Below are positions 1-10,466 of a DNA stretch of 64,000 bases, one piece after another (positions within the stretch are counted from its first letter, which is position 1; every line of letters starts with the position of its first letter). The notes beneath the pieces are model-generated. The model was not told where the DNA came from. It did not search any database and was given only the letters and a program-made list of their open reading frames with translations. Made by a program: the position numbers and the translations under genes. The stretch spans positions 8,378,331 to 8,442,330 of the forward strand of contig OX123193.2 of NCBI GenBank assembly GCA_944739405.2, written 5' to 3'. This stretch comes from Euclidia mi. Its lineage: Eukaryota > Arthropoda > Insecta > Lepidoptera > Erebidae.

Positions 1-10
1 AATAGTATTG

Positions 11-588
11 CTAAATCTTTATTTCACGACGTTTCACGTGCCAAACATCAGTTATGAACTTATGGTCACTGGTAAACTGACTTAAATTCTTACACCACGA
101 CAATTCTGTCGGTTTCTTGCGGTTAAGCCAATGCCCCAAGTAAACCCACATTTCCTTCGTTGTAAAATATTTGGGTATGTAATAACACGCTTCTGTGGAT
201 TCTCTCACGGTATTTGCCGCTACCTTGAAGTAGAGATAAACAAGAAAACCTTGATTATCTGAATAGATAGGACAAAAACTGTCTGCAATATCGCTTATAC
301 GATAATGCAAGATTTTATCTTTATTCCTTCTTAGCTTAATGCTGTGAAAAATATGTTTAATATTTGATTCCAGATTTGATATTGTTATAATAAGTCATCT
401 ACTAAATAATGTTTAGATTTGCAAGGTAAAGACCTTTCGTATCCGTCCAGTTTATCGATGGATAGCCACCAAAATACATTAGTGTCCTTTTCTTGAAGAG
501 CAGCAAAGTCGTCTGCCAGACGTCTATATGTCTGATCGTCGTTAATGCAAGCCAGTACCGAGTTACCCACACAATTCATATACGACAT
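11..588 (-). CDS. unrecognised protein-coding locus with a frame change
   Basis: Two open frames lie end to end on the minus strand. The first starts at an ATG (588-586, beginning MSYMNCVGNS) and runs 67 codons to a stop at 385. The second is open from about 394 to a TAG at 11-13 and covers about 127 codons. Codon choice in the first frame (repeated GAC, CTG, TGC, TGG) is unlike the AT-rich surroundings and looks truly coding. Together they would give a protein of about 190 residues, with no signal peptide or membrane segment and with several aromatic and Cys residues. The frames differ and meet near 385-400. This is either a frameshift (pseudogene or assembly error) or a very short intron: a GTAGAT donor near 404 and a TTTTTCACAG acceptor near 344 would bound about 61 bp, but that join leaves the frame wrong. 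An acceptor a few bases on, at ATTAAG, would keep it. An acceptor-like CTGCTTTCAG lies upstream near 658. I do not recognise the family. Confidence 0.5.
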
Positions 589-681
589 AATTATAAATAG
601 TATTGATGATTATGTAATATATTAGTCCATGAAACATTTTTTCCTGAAAGTGCTGAAAGCAGTATACACACGAATATATTA

Positions 682-709
682 ACGTATGTGGCCGAGTGAC
701 CACATACGT
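682..709. repeat. perfect 10-bp inverted repeat
   Basis: ACGTATGTGG and CCACATACGT flank an 8-base loop (CCGAGTGA). It lies about 95 bp upstream of the ATG of the left-edge minus-strand gene. It could be a dyad protein-binding site or a chance hairpin. Confidence 0.6.
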
Positions 710-740
710 CATATATCATACATCTACAGAACTTTCATTC

Positions 741-816
741 AACATGGCGAAATGTATGTTTAATATTACACCTCTGTCTACCCCTTCTAGGAAACAGGCG
801 TGGGTCTATAATAAAA
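741..816 (+). mobile_element. SINE family B, 3' fragment
   Basis: This matches the 3' end shared by all family B copies in the window: ACATGGCGAAATG, then TAATATTACACCTCTG, then a degraded form of the CCCCTTCGGGG hairpin, ACAGGCGTG and TCTATAATAAA. The tRNA-like head is missing, as expected for 5' truncation on insertion. Several mismatches suggest an old copy. Confidence 0.75.
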
Positions 817-1103
817 ACTTTCATTCACAGCCACAACCGTCGCTTATATCTAGTAACTAGTGTCTAGTTACTAAACTAGCATTTCCACGTCTATTCAACA
901 TTTATTACCAAATTTTAAAGCTTCGTGTCCACGGAGATGAGCGAGGTTGCTGAGCGGTGAGGAAACACATACACACAGGAATATTAGCACAATAGTAGTA
1001 AATCATGTTTTAATTATATTACTTTAGCATAGAAGGAAGTTGGGAAGCGTCTCAGGTTCAAAATCACGGCGCGCACATCTAACTCTTCGAAGTTATATGC
1101 ATA

Positions 1104-1311
1104 CTAGATGACGCCCGCAGCTACGCCCGCACATTTTTCAAATTTAACCGTTTCTGCCCGTTCCCGTGGGAATTTCGGGAAATCCCGTCTTAGTGCGCCC
1201 CTACGGTTCCCAAGGAACATACATGCTAAATTTCAGCCTCTTACGCATAATGGTTTTGGCCGTAGCTTGTCTGTCAGTCAGTCAGTAACGCAAGGATTTT
1301 ATATATACAGA
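1104..1311 (-). mobile_element. short non-autonomous Helitron-like element
   Basis: On the minus strand it begins with TC (TCTGTATATATAAAATCC) and ends in CTAG, with flanking A and T as for Helitron insertion. The interior contains a CTGACTGACTGACAGACA-like stretch and GC-rich 3' sequence (GGGCGTAGCTGCGGGCGTCAT), typical of lepidopteran Helitron remnants. The 71-codon open frame at 1108-1323 is this element read in the other direction, not a gene. Confidence 0.6.
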
Positions 1312-1852
1312 TTAAACTACTAAGAAAAAGATGAAGCAAAATATTGTGATTAAACTGTCTAAGACTTCTTTATAATGTTCTCGGCGATGTGGCAAGACGC
1401 CCAACCCGCACTTGACTACAATGGTAGTCAATACCCTAACTCTTCTCATAGTATGAAGAATCTTTGTCCAGCAGTGATACTATTTATAAGATTATTCAAC
1501 TGCTGCCAAATATTTTTCTCGTACACCGCTCAGCTCTCTCGCTCATCTTTGCCGTGAACGCTTCTGAAAGCGGTATTTATTATTAACGACACCCATTTCC
1601 TCGAGTTTGTCCCTATTACGACAATTTGCATTCTAACAAACAATAATTACAAAACAGTATACTATTTCGAATGTTCATGAACGTTATACACATTTTGAAT
1701 TATAAATTTGCATGTTCAATCATGTTTTGTATTGTTTGAGCTCATTAAATGTTATTTGAAATTGGGAATTGTGAAAAGGTGTTGGTTGAGATTTATACTC
1801 ATTCTAAATGTAGTTTAGCGCAGTAAATTTTATATTCCAGGGTGTCCGATAA

Positions 1853-2035
1853 TCATTACATAGTATAAAACAAAGTCTGTTTTCTGTCTGTCTGTCCCTA
1901 TGTATGCTTCATCATTAAAATTACGTAACGGATTTTAGTGCAGTTTTTTTAAAAGATAGAATGAATCAAGAAGAAGGTTTATATGTATAATAGGTACAAA
2001 TAATATGCCGGTATGAAGTTCGCCGGGTCTGTTAG
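1853..2035 (+). mobile_element. Helitron-like remnant
   Basis: It starts with TCATTACATAGTATAAAAC after an A. It carries an internal stretch (ACGTAACGGATTTTAGTGC, then AAGGTTTATATGTATAATA) that I know as a common lepidopteran Helitron body. It ends GCCGGGTCTGTTAG followed by T, a one-base variant of CTAG. It is internally shortened compared with typical copies. The family assignment is from memory. Confidence 0.5.
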
Positions 2036-5000
2036 TACATGGATAATCTTGAAATAGGTCTTGGTAGAATGAATGTAGTAATAAAAAATAGGTAGATATA
2101 AGTTCATACTTATTAATAATATTATCTGTATTTATGCTAATTGGATACGTGACTATTAGCAGGGCGTTTAACCCACTCACAGATGGCATAGAATGACATG
2201 GCACACATCTCGCCTTCAGCACAAGGCAGATTTAGGGATCTCGCGGCATCCAACGGCATGTCACAGATTCCTGAGTAAATATCACGAAACAAACACTCAG
2301 ATTGATAAAATTATAATTTTATATGAATTTAAGACAAGCTTCTATATTATTTATTAACAATCAAACAAACTTCTGTATGAAAACAAAGGTAATATAAAAA
2401 TAGATTGTTTAAATTCATTTAATGTTCGTCGCGATCTATACCATTTTAAAGTATTGCATCACGGATACAAATAACACAACAATTACGAAAATAATCATTT
2501 CCTTTCACAATTAATTGTTTAAATTTAAAATTATGTTCGTCCGTTGCAATTTATTTCTGATGTAAACGCTAAAATTGGTTACAATTAATCAAACTGAAAC
2601 ATTAATTCTATTAAGTGGCACCGGTTCAATAAATTAACTTAAAGCATGCTATTCTAATTTGGTATCATTCGTTTTAAGGTATTCTTGCGGAGATAAGAAC
2701 AATCCAAATTGAACTTTATTGTCTGCATGTGAAGGTAGAAAGTTCTTTGCTGTGCAGAGTTTAATAAAATATGTTACTTAGAATGGGATAGGAGTGGATG
2801 TGTTATATATGTTTTAGATTACGCAATCTAAATACTTACGCTAATGTTGTCTAATGGGTGGCAAGGCAGACTTGTAAAATAAGTCAACATGTTTGGCTGA
2901 AATTACAAACGTATACATATACCTAGATATATATTATACCTATGCATGTCAGAAACAATAAATATTAATTAAATTAGACTAACAAAATCTTGAAATTTGT
3001 TTGTATTGTTTGCCTTAATATTGGAATTTTTATTAAAAGAAAATTTGCTTAAGCTGACTTCTGACGTGTAAGACAATAATAAGCTCGAAGATACATCATC
3101 TCTTTTACCCAATATGTATTAATTTGGAATTTGCATTTCCTAAAATCACCATAATAATTACTGCCGAATATGCGATGAACATTCCCCTTTCTTTTAATTA
3201 TCTTCAAATAACCTTGACGAACTCAACCCAATACTTTCACCTTAACCCCAAATAAGCTGCAAAACACTTCGAAATCCCAACACAATATTAATCAAATGGT
3301 CCCCAGTTCGATCCAAAGTGTACTTACCTAGCACGAGAACCAATAAACCATTGACTAATATACCTGAGCATCAAAATTTGCATATCAAACGGCCTCCCAT
3401 AGGGCTATACGGTAATGTAGAGACAGAATTTGGCCGTATTAGTTGGCCCACGTTTAGCTTGCTGAAACGGTTTGCGTGATAAGCGCGAGCGATATTCTAG
3501 ACGCCGTGGTTTTCATTGAGCCTAGTACCTACCAGCTTTATTCCAACTGCTGTATAACTGTCCAGCAGAAGTGAGCATTAAATATATCATGTTTTGACTT
3601 GACTTGTGAAGTCCCCAAGAAAATTAAATGGCCTCAGAACCCGCAATTCGTTTAATCAGATGTATAAAAAAGGTGAAAAATAAGTACCGTAGACTATGTC
3701 TGTTTCACTGAAGGTCTTGTAATCGAAGGTGTTATGAAAAACATTAGAATATTATCGGTCCCTGACGACGTCCAACCATAATAATTGTAAGAAATGAAAT
3801 CACGAAACCGAACTCTCCATAGAATTTAGTATGCCAGTGACGCGGTGAAATGTTCAGACAGACTGATTTATCGATTTCGAATGATATCATTGCCTACTTT
3901 TCAAGAAGAAGTCTACTTTTGTAGACGCCATAACTACTTTTATATAACTTCTATATGAGGGTACTAAAGGATATTGGTTCAAGGGCATTTCAGTTCCATC
4001 TCGTACTAGTTCCACTTATTTTATTATTATATTCAGCAATATAATATGATTATATTATTGACATTACTAAAATTATACTGGTGTTAAAAGGATTCGACTG
4101 AAGAACCGTTTTAATTAGTATAATTTAAATTAAGTTTTGTATGCTGTTAAGATTCATTCTCTGAGAGTGTGAAAATTTTCTTGTAAACTAAATTGAAATT
4201 ATGAAGTGCAACTTTCCTGCGTCAAATCTGGCTTGACTTTTGAGGCCTAGACGAAGCATAAGCTCTAATTGGGCACAAATGAACTTCAAATCTATTTCAT
4301 TAATAATTCAAATGTAGTAGGTACTTACATGAGTTAATTCGGTCTGAAATTACACGCAGTAATTTATTCATAAGATGTCCTAGACTAATGCTTTATTACT
4401 ATGATAGACTAGCTTTCATTAGCTTTTGGAAGGCTGCATAAATATTTCACATTATATTATAATTGCTTGTAATGTAAACTGACATATTGGGCTGTGGTAC
4501 AAGACTGAAAATGTTAACATGATTTTACGATTCCAGGATAAACAAGTAAGCGAACATGACATTAGTAAACCCTATCAAAATCCACCTAAAATTTAATAAT
4601 AAAAGCGATCTGAAGACCTGTTAGACTTAAAATAAACGCTACCATATACTGCAGCTATCGAAACAACAATTTAATTAAATAACAATAAATTATAATCGAA
4701 ATTTTGCGAATGATTTGAATCAATCGAGTTTTCCGCAAACACAATATCCCTAGTCCGATGACTTCAATCCCGCACTATGTTGAAGTCTTATATTAATAGG
4801 GACTTTACAATCCCAACCAATTAACAAAAAAAAAACTATCTATTGATCACATTAAGTGTTGTCTCGTGTGATGATCGAAGCCACAATAGGTACCTAAGTT
4901 ATAAGCAACAAGGCTTCCAAACACTACGCTATCCATTGAGTCAGTCAATAAGCGATACCTGCAGACAATAAATCGCTACTATCCACAACAAATCTGATAC

Positions 5001-5323
5001 TCTATGCCTTGGACCACGTCTCTACCCCAAGCGTACCGTGCAGTGATAATTCATCAAGACGTGATAAGAAACAGTGTTGTGTCTTGACACGGCGTATTAT
5101 ATTACACACACATTACAGCTTGCGTTACTGCTATATAAGATGATGGGTGTATTAATAATGTTATTTTGGCACGACGTCTAGCCTCTAATGGGAGCAGACG
5201 GTATTTCGGACCTTTGAACCAAAAGATATAAAGTGCTTGGCTGATCCAAATTACTAGCTACTTTTAGAGAACACACAAGCTATGAAACAGCTAGACCGAT
5301 TTTGAGGGCATATATCTAATTTG
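2036..5323. other. non-coding stretch, nothing recognised
   Basis: AT-rich DNA without a convincing ORF, RNA gene or repeat. The only long frame (1935-2222, minus) overlaps the end of the Helitron remnant and has no other support. A slightly GC-richer patch at about 3400-3530 is the only compositional break. Confidence 0.5.
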
Positions 5324-5388
5324 TTGTGGGTGTAATATTACACCTCTGCCTACCCTTTCGGGGATCCAGGCGTGAGTCTATAAAAAAA
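5324..5388 (+). mobile_element. SINE family B, 3' fragment
   Basis: It holds TGTGGGTGTAATATTACACC, CTCTGCCTACCC, TTTCGGGGATCCAGGCGTG and AGTCTATAAAAAAA: the conserved 3' tail of family B with no head and a short A-rich tail. Confidence 0.8.
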
Positions 5389-5475
5389 TCTAATTTGACC
5401 TGAATTAAATTGAGCATTAGCAAGACAGTAGTTTTATGGGTAAATTAATACCTACTAAATTGTTAACAAATTTTG

Positions 5476-5574
5476 ATACATCATAGAAATTAATTTAGCG
5501 GGTCTTAATCGCGTTAACTTAACTTATTTAAGGTAATTTATTTAAAACCCGCTAAATTAATTTCTATGATGTAT
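5476..5574. repeat. foldback element with perfect 28-bp arms
   Basis: Positions 5476-5503 and 5547-5574 are perfect reverse complements (ATACATCATAGAAATTAATT... against ...AATTAATTTCTATGATGTAT), separated by a 43-bp AT-rich loop. Perfect identity over 28 bp means either a recent origin or continuing arm-to-arm correction. It may be a tiny MITE or a template-switch product. No clear target duplication was seen. Confidence 0.85.
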
Positions 5575-6557
5575 ACAAATCGCGAAAGTTTCAAATTGAT
5601 AAAATTTTGATACAGATTGCGAATAACACATATATTTTATAAACAAATACCGCAGGTGAAGCCACTGGAAAAATTTGTATGTAAAACAGTGATTGTGACA
5701 GCCCTTTTCGACCTAAATTGCGTGAAGCAAAGAGTGATAATATTATTAAGCTAATGTTTCCTTAAATATTTAGACTAACGACGTGACAAAAGTGTACCAG
5801 TTTCAATTGACACAATATACACCAACTGGGTCAAAAGTGATTCAACGCAATGTGTGTTCAGTGTTAATGATAAGACTGGATTCTCATTTTGTGCAGATTA
5901 ACAAAAGGCAGAATTTGAACTTAAAAGTAACCTTTCTACCTAAAACATAATTATATTGAGACTACATCTAAGTTACAAAAGACTTAACTAATTTGTGGTT
6001 ACAATTATTGATATACAATTCATCTTTTTTTAATTCTTTAATTGATATGCGTTTCTTATCTATGTGAATACGTCAATCCCATCATGCATTATACAAAATA
6101 CATTCATGAAGACTTACAACAATATATATTTATTTAAAATTAGATATAGTGAATCAGTTAGCACAATTTTTTTGCCGTATTTGATTTAGGTTCCTAAAAT
6201 TGACTGCAATAACCCTCTAAGTTTCAATTAGAATTAATTTACTAGCATTGTCCTTTTGTTCCGGTCCCTAACACATTCCATCAGCAAATGCTGCATTTTC
6301 AATTGCATTACACCAGCTGCAATAAAATGTTTTTCCGTTTTCCATTGGAAATGCGTGAAAAAAGTGTAAATACTTCTATGATAGTACTTACACTTGTGGA
6401 TAGTATGCTATTTAACAAAACAGAGATCTATTCTCTAGAAGTCTTTAATGACCTTTTCTGAAATATCCCGGCAACCAACCACTCAAAATAAAAGACTTTT
6501 TGCAATAAATGCATGTATTTCTTACTTCTCGATAAAATATCAGAGTCAAAACTTTAA
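5575..6557. other. non-coding stretch, nothing recognised
   Basis: No supported ORF, RNA or repeat in this AT-rich stretch. Position 6448-6645 contains an open frame that runs into the Helitron below and is not considered real. Confidence 0.45.
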
Positions 6558-6773
6558 TCTTATACTAATATATAAAGCTGAAGAATTTGTTTGTTTGTTT
6601 ATTTGGTTGCACGCGCTAATCTCAGGAACTAGTGGTCCGATTTGAACAATTATTTGAGCGTTAGATAGCCCATTTATCGAGGAAGGCTATAGGCTATATA
6701 ACATAACGCTATGATCGAAGGGACCAGAGCAGGAGACTTAAATAACGTGGGTGTAACCGCAGACATCCTCTAG
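6558..6773 (+). mobile_element. short Helitron-like element
   Basis: It is flanked by A and T, begins TCTTATACTAATATATAAAG and ends CATCCTCTAG. The interior (AAGCTGAAGAATTTGTTTG, CGCTAATCTCAGGAACTA, GGAAGGCTATAGGCTATATA) is a segment common in moth and butterfly genomes. At 216 bp it carries no coding capacity. Confidence 0.65.
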
Positions 6774-7329
6774 TTCTTTCATATATTGTAGTTGTAAAAT
6801 ATATCTGTGCATATCTCTCCATGTGCGTATATTTTTCGCTTTAGCTCAGAATGATACTAGAGTCAGGACGTTAATAAGATTTACGCTAAATTGGTCTAAA
6901 CCGGGTTCGAGTTCTCAATTAAATTATAACTAACTAATTGGCTTAGCAGTGTAATTATAGAGCGTAAAGTGCAAGCTAATTTGATATCATGCCCGTTACT
7001 TAAGGTCTTAGCATACTGGCAAGCTGACGATAATTTTATTCTGAGAGAATTCTTAGTATCAGACTTGTTGGAAGAAGTGTTATTGTGATGAAAATATGCG
7101 TACGGATAGAAATTAGTTTATGGTGCTTTCGTCCAAAAAAGACTGAAGAGATTTTGATGAAAATTTGCAGTAATATAGCTTAAACAGAGAGTAGCTTCTA
7201 TGTCGCGATGAAATGCCCAAACAGGCAAAAGCCACGAGCAGAAACTTATATATACCTATAGCAGAACAAATAGTAATAATAATAATATAGATTTTTTTTG
7301 TTATTGATATATTTAAAAATGTAATTTAA

Positions 7330-7621
7330 ATTTGAGAGATAATAAATAAATGAATAATAATAATATTCTACCACATTCACACAATACCATCTAGTCCCAA
7401 ACTAAGCAGAGCTTGTACTATGGGTACTAGATAATGGATAAACAATATAAACATACATATATACTCTTTTTTTTGTAAATACATATATATTATACATAGA
7501 AACAGCCAGACCAAGACAAACATCCATGTTCATGCACACAAATGTTTGACTTGAGCGGGAATCGAACCCGCAACCTTTGACGTAGCAGTCGCTTAGATTC
7601 CCGCTGCGCCAACCGGCCGTC
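7330..7621 (-). mobile_element. tRNA-derived SINE, family A
   Basis: On the minus strand it starts with a tRNA-like head containing box A (TGGCGCAGCGG, 7611-7601) and box B (GGTTCGATTCC, 7568-7558), the internal RNA polymerase III promoter. A tRNA-unrelated body follows, with a 3' part reading TTAGTTTGGGACTAGATGG, and it ends in an ATT/ATTT simple tail. The head keeps tRNA spacing but runs on into the body, so it is a SINE rather than a functional tRNA gene. Confidence 0.8.
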
Positions 7622-7661
7622 AAAAAAAGAAAAACAAAAAGCAAACTCTGCTCTTATTCTC

Positions 7662-7728
7662 CTAGCGTTATCCCAGTTGCATTCCGGGGTCCGCTTACTA
7701 GTCTAACCAGATTTGACTGAATATTAGC
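7662..7728 (-). mobile_element. RTE-like retrotransposon 3' stub
   Basis: The reverse complement reads AAATCTGGTTAGACTAGTAA, GCGGACCCC, AACTGGGATAACGCTAGGAG. The same string recurs at 11,860, 30,925 and 43,735. In Lepidoptera this is the 3' end of an abundant non-LTR element (RTE-like, from memory). Confidence 0.6.
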
Positions 7729-7794
7729 TTCTCCTCAGAACGACAGCCTGCGCGACCACTGCTACCCAAAGAGTAAAATCTGTTTATTTAGAGG

Positions 7795-7843
7795 TCTTCG
7801 ACAGTCGTTATTGGAAGTCAGTCCCTATAACGACTGTCGAAGA
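7795..7843. repeat. perfect 17-bp inverted repeat
   Basis: TCTTCGACAGTCGTTAT at 7795-7811 is repeated as its exact reverse complement at 7827-7843, with a 15-bp spacer. It lies at the edge of the GC-richer segment described next and may be a terminal or subterminal part of a degraded mobile element. Confidence 0.8.
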
Positions 7844-8290
7844 TCTTCATAACAGCCGGGACCGACAGCTTCACATGCTTTCCGAGACACGGGGCAATCC
7901 ATAACGAACAATTCAATACGCACATTACTCCGAAAACTCACTGGTGCACTGGTGCGTGGCAGTCTGTTAGTATATCCACTAGGATATCGCTGCCTCTCCA
8001 TATTGTTATCATCGCTAAATATGCTCAGTCGTTGCCCATCGCTCCTGAGGATGCCTCGTGCAGAGGCTAAACACGTGTCGAAGAATCGTCGGCGCATACA
8101 GCGGGATACTGCAAGCCAGGTATCGTCCTGGAACCCATACCATTCCTATATCTCTTATCCTTTTAGAGGAGTTCGGTATTGTCAACCTTTTTCTATTGCA
8201 ATATTTAGGCTGTTCAATCCGAGGGTGCGTGGTGGGTTCCTCTTTTCTTCCATTAGGTTACAATGGAGTTCAGCCAAGTAACGCCTGATT
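7844..8290. other. GC-richer segment, probable degraded mobile element
   Basis: The base composition is clearly less AT-rich than its surroundings, and overlapping frames are open on both strands (7825-8097 minus; 7952-8281 and 8058-8288 plus). None has a convincing start or family signature. A stretch around 8040-8080 (GCTCCTGAGGATGCCTCGTG, then AGGCTAAACACGTGTCGAA) resembles a repeat I associate with lepidopteran transposons, but I cannot name it. Confidence 0.3.
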
Positions 8291-8454
8291 TAATCAACTA
8301 TATTTTATGACAGTTATTTGCATTTGATACATTTATGGGACGGTAAACATAATTAATTAATTAAAGGTATATACCTCGATATATGTAACTACTGGTACAG
8401 GTTACAGAGCATTTTAACGTCGTAAGTCGGCAGTAAAAATTCTCCATAATCTTT

Positions 8455-8584
8455 TTTTATTTATTTATAGACTCACGCCTGTATCCTCGAAGGGTACGCA
8501 GAGGTGTAATATTACACCCACATTCAAGAATCGAACCCGGGACCTCCGATCAGCAGACGCATATGCTATCCACTGGACCATGAA
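8455..8584 (-). mobile_element. SINE family B, internally deleted copy
   Basis: The minus strand reads a tRNA-like head (TGGTCCAGTGGATAGC, box B GGTTCGATTC), then joins directly to the 3' segment TGTGGGTGTAATATTACACC...GGATACAGGCGTGAGTCTAT. The body of about 120 bp seen in the full copy at 12,440-12,707 is missing. Confidence 0.8.
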
Positions 8585-10265
8585 TTATATATATCCATAT
8601 TATACGAATATAATAAAGCGGAAAAGTTTGTTTCTTTGGAAGTGCCCATCTCAGATACTAGAATTGGATTTTAAAATTCATTTTGCATTTGACAGCTCAA
8701 TTTAGAAAGGCGTAACATCATGCTGTAACAAAAGAGAACGCTAAGAGAATTGGACATAAAGTTATAATTATAAAGTTATAAACGCCATGAAATTTGGTAA
8801 AAGATGATACTTGTTTTAAAAATGTTTTGTACCCCGTCTTGCATAATTATATTTATGTATAGTCCCATTCAATAAAAGCAATTCCTTCCTAAAATTAAAA
8901 AAATACTTAATTTAAAAAGCACGGCTAAATTCACACAACACGGTAATTTTTAATTCAAAGTCTCCGTTCCTCCGCCGGAAACTTGGCTGGTTTGCGTGAT
9001 AACAATCTATGATTTTTAATTACACCCAATAGACTCCGCCTAGTGTTGTAATATATACGAAAACGTCCAATCAAATTAGGCTACGTTGACATGAAGTGTC
9101 ATTCGATCAAACCCCAGCTATATTAATCACACCGTTTATGATTTTAAATTGGTGCTGGCAGTTAGTGTTAATTTTACCTTTTTTCTTTTGTATTCGACGT
9201 TCAAAATTTAAATTTGAATTGACAACGGTTTCGAATGGATTTGGACGAACGAATGATTGATGAGTAAAGTTCTTGGTTTGGTTCATTTTCATTTTGTGTG
9301 TTTATTATTTTGAATGAAATCGAATACTTTATTCAAAGTGGGATGTTTACTTGTTATTTAAAATAAAATCGTGTTCACGGAAATTGCTTTTGCAGTTTAT
9401 GTTTTAATTTTCGATGGTTGGACTGATAAGTAAACGCAGTATTTTTTTAGAATTATAACTAATTGTATGGCCTTGTTTCACAAATGAACAAATAGCCGTA
9501 ACAGTTTTATCAATTTGTTTTCATGCATATTCATAAAACATGTTCAGTATAAATAATAGCCAGCTAGCTCAGCGCGGTGTAACAAAATTGAAAATGACAT
9601 TATAGATAGTTTGATTGCGCCGTCAAACTTTAAGCGCAGGTAACTGCATAAAAACTATAGAGTTCTCTACATCAGCCGTGCGGCGGGCACGACCCACCGG
9701 CAAGATCCTTTACAAGCCAAAGGAACATCATAATATCTTATTTCTAAAACTATATTGAATACAAATTCTTAACTAGGGTCTTATAAAACCAACCGATTAT
9801 TATCTAATTTCGATTTCATCATATCAATCAAACCAACAGTTTGTAAAAGTGGAAAAAAAGTTAATAAAAACTATCTTATTAACTCAATACTACAACCACC
9901 ATTAAACAAGCAGTATTCGTTAGCGAAATATTAATACGCAAGCACAAAACTAACGGTCTCAACCTATTTAATACAACCGTCTATTAAATAATAGATAAAA
10001 AATAACGAATATATTACACGTACAGAATATAATTCACAGCTGCTCAAGCGGATGCCTTCACACAAATTATGATACAAAATAACACATTTCTCCCAGACAC
10101 GATTGAACATAATATGGAGAGCCTCGAAATTAACTATAATTGCTTAATTCAGAAATGGACGTAGCACAGCCATGGTCAGAAGTTTAAGTTTGTAACACAG
10201 TTGCGCACACATAGATAAGAATGTATTTTTATACGAGGTGGTGTGTATGTGTGTGCTGTTTTCTC
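8585..10265. other. non-coding stretch upstream of a candidate first exon
   Basis: AT-rich with no supported ORF or repeat. A short GC-rich patch at about 9677-9715 (GTGCGGCGGGCACGACCCAC) stands out. It lies about 550 bp upstream of the proposed transcription start near 10,266, so it could be promoter-proximal regulatory DNA. Confidence 0.3.
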
Positions 10266-10466
10266 AGACTCGTAAAAGCTCCAGTAAGCGATGGTGCGTC
10301 GTCGGGGGTAGACGTACGCCCGGTTTCCGCGTGATTGTGTATTGTTGTGACATCGAGTGCTTTAAGTTTTGTGACGATATATGAATGAAAGTTTCGGAGT
10401 TGTATTTTGATTTTTAAAATATTGTGCTGTGTGTGCTATTCGGATTTTGGCGCCAATATTTATGTT
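10266..10466 (+). promoter_or_regulatory. candidate promoter and non-coding first exon (1A)
   Basis: This is a GC-richer 200-bp island in AT-rich DNA. A TATA-like TTTTTATAC lies at about 10,226-10,234, and an initiator-like CTCAGAC gives a start A at 10,266. The downstream sequence looks like an insect 5' UTR: it contains only short upstream frames (ATGGTGCGTCGTCGG ends at TAG after six codons; ATGAATGAAAGT ends after nine). It ends at a consensus donor, GTAAGTAAG at 10,467, where two donors (GTAAGT and GTAAGA) overlap four bases apart. I infer a non-coding first exon, possibly of the gene whose coding exon begins at 63,408. No splice partner can be proven here. Confidence 0.4.

Noticed and set aside
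7552..7621. tRNA gene candidate on the minus strand
   Set aside because: Boxes A and B are present, but the sequence runs on into a SINE body with a simple-repeat tail, so it is the head of a SINE.
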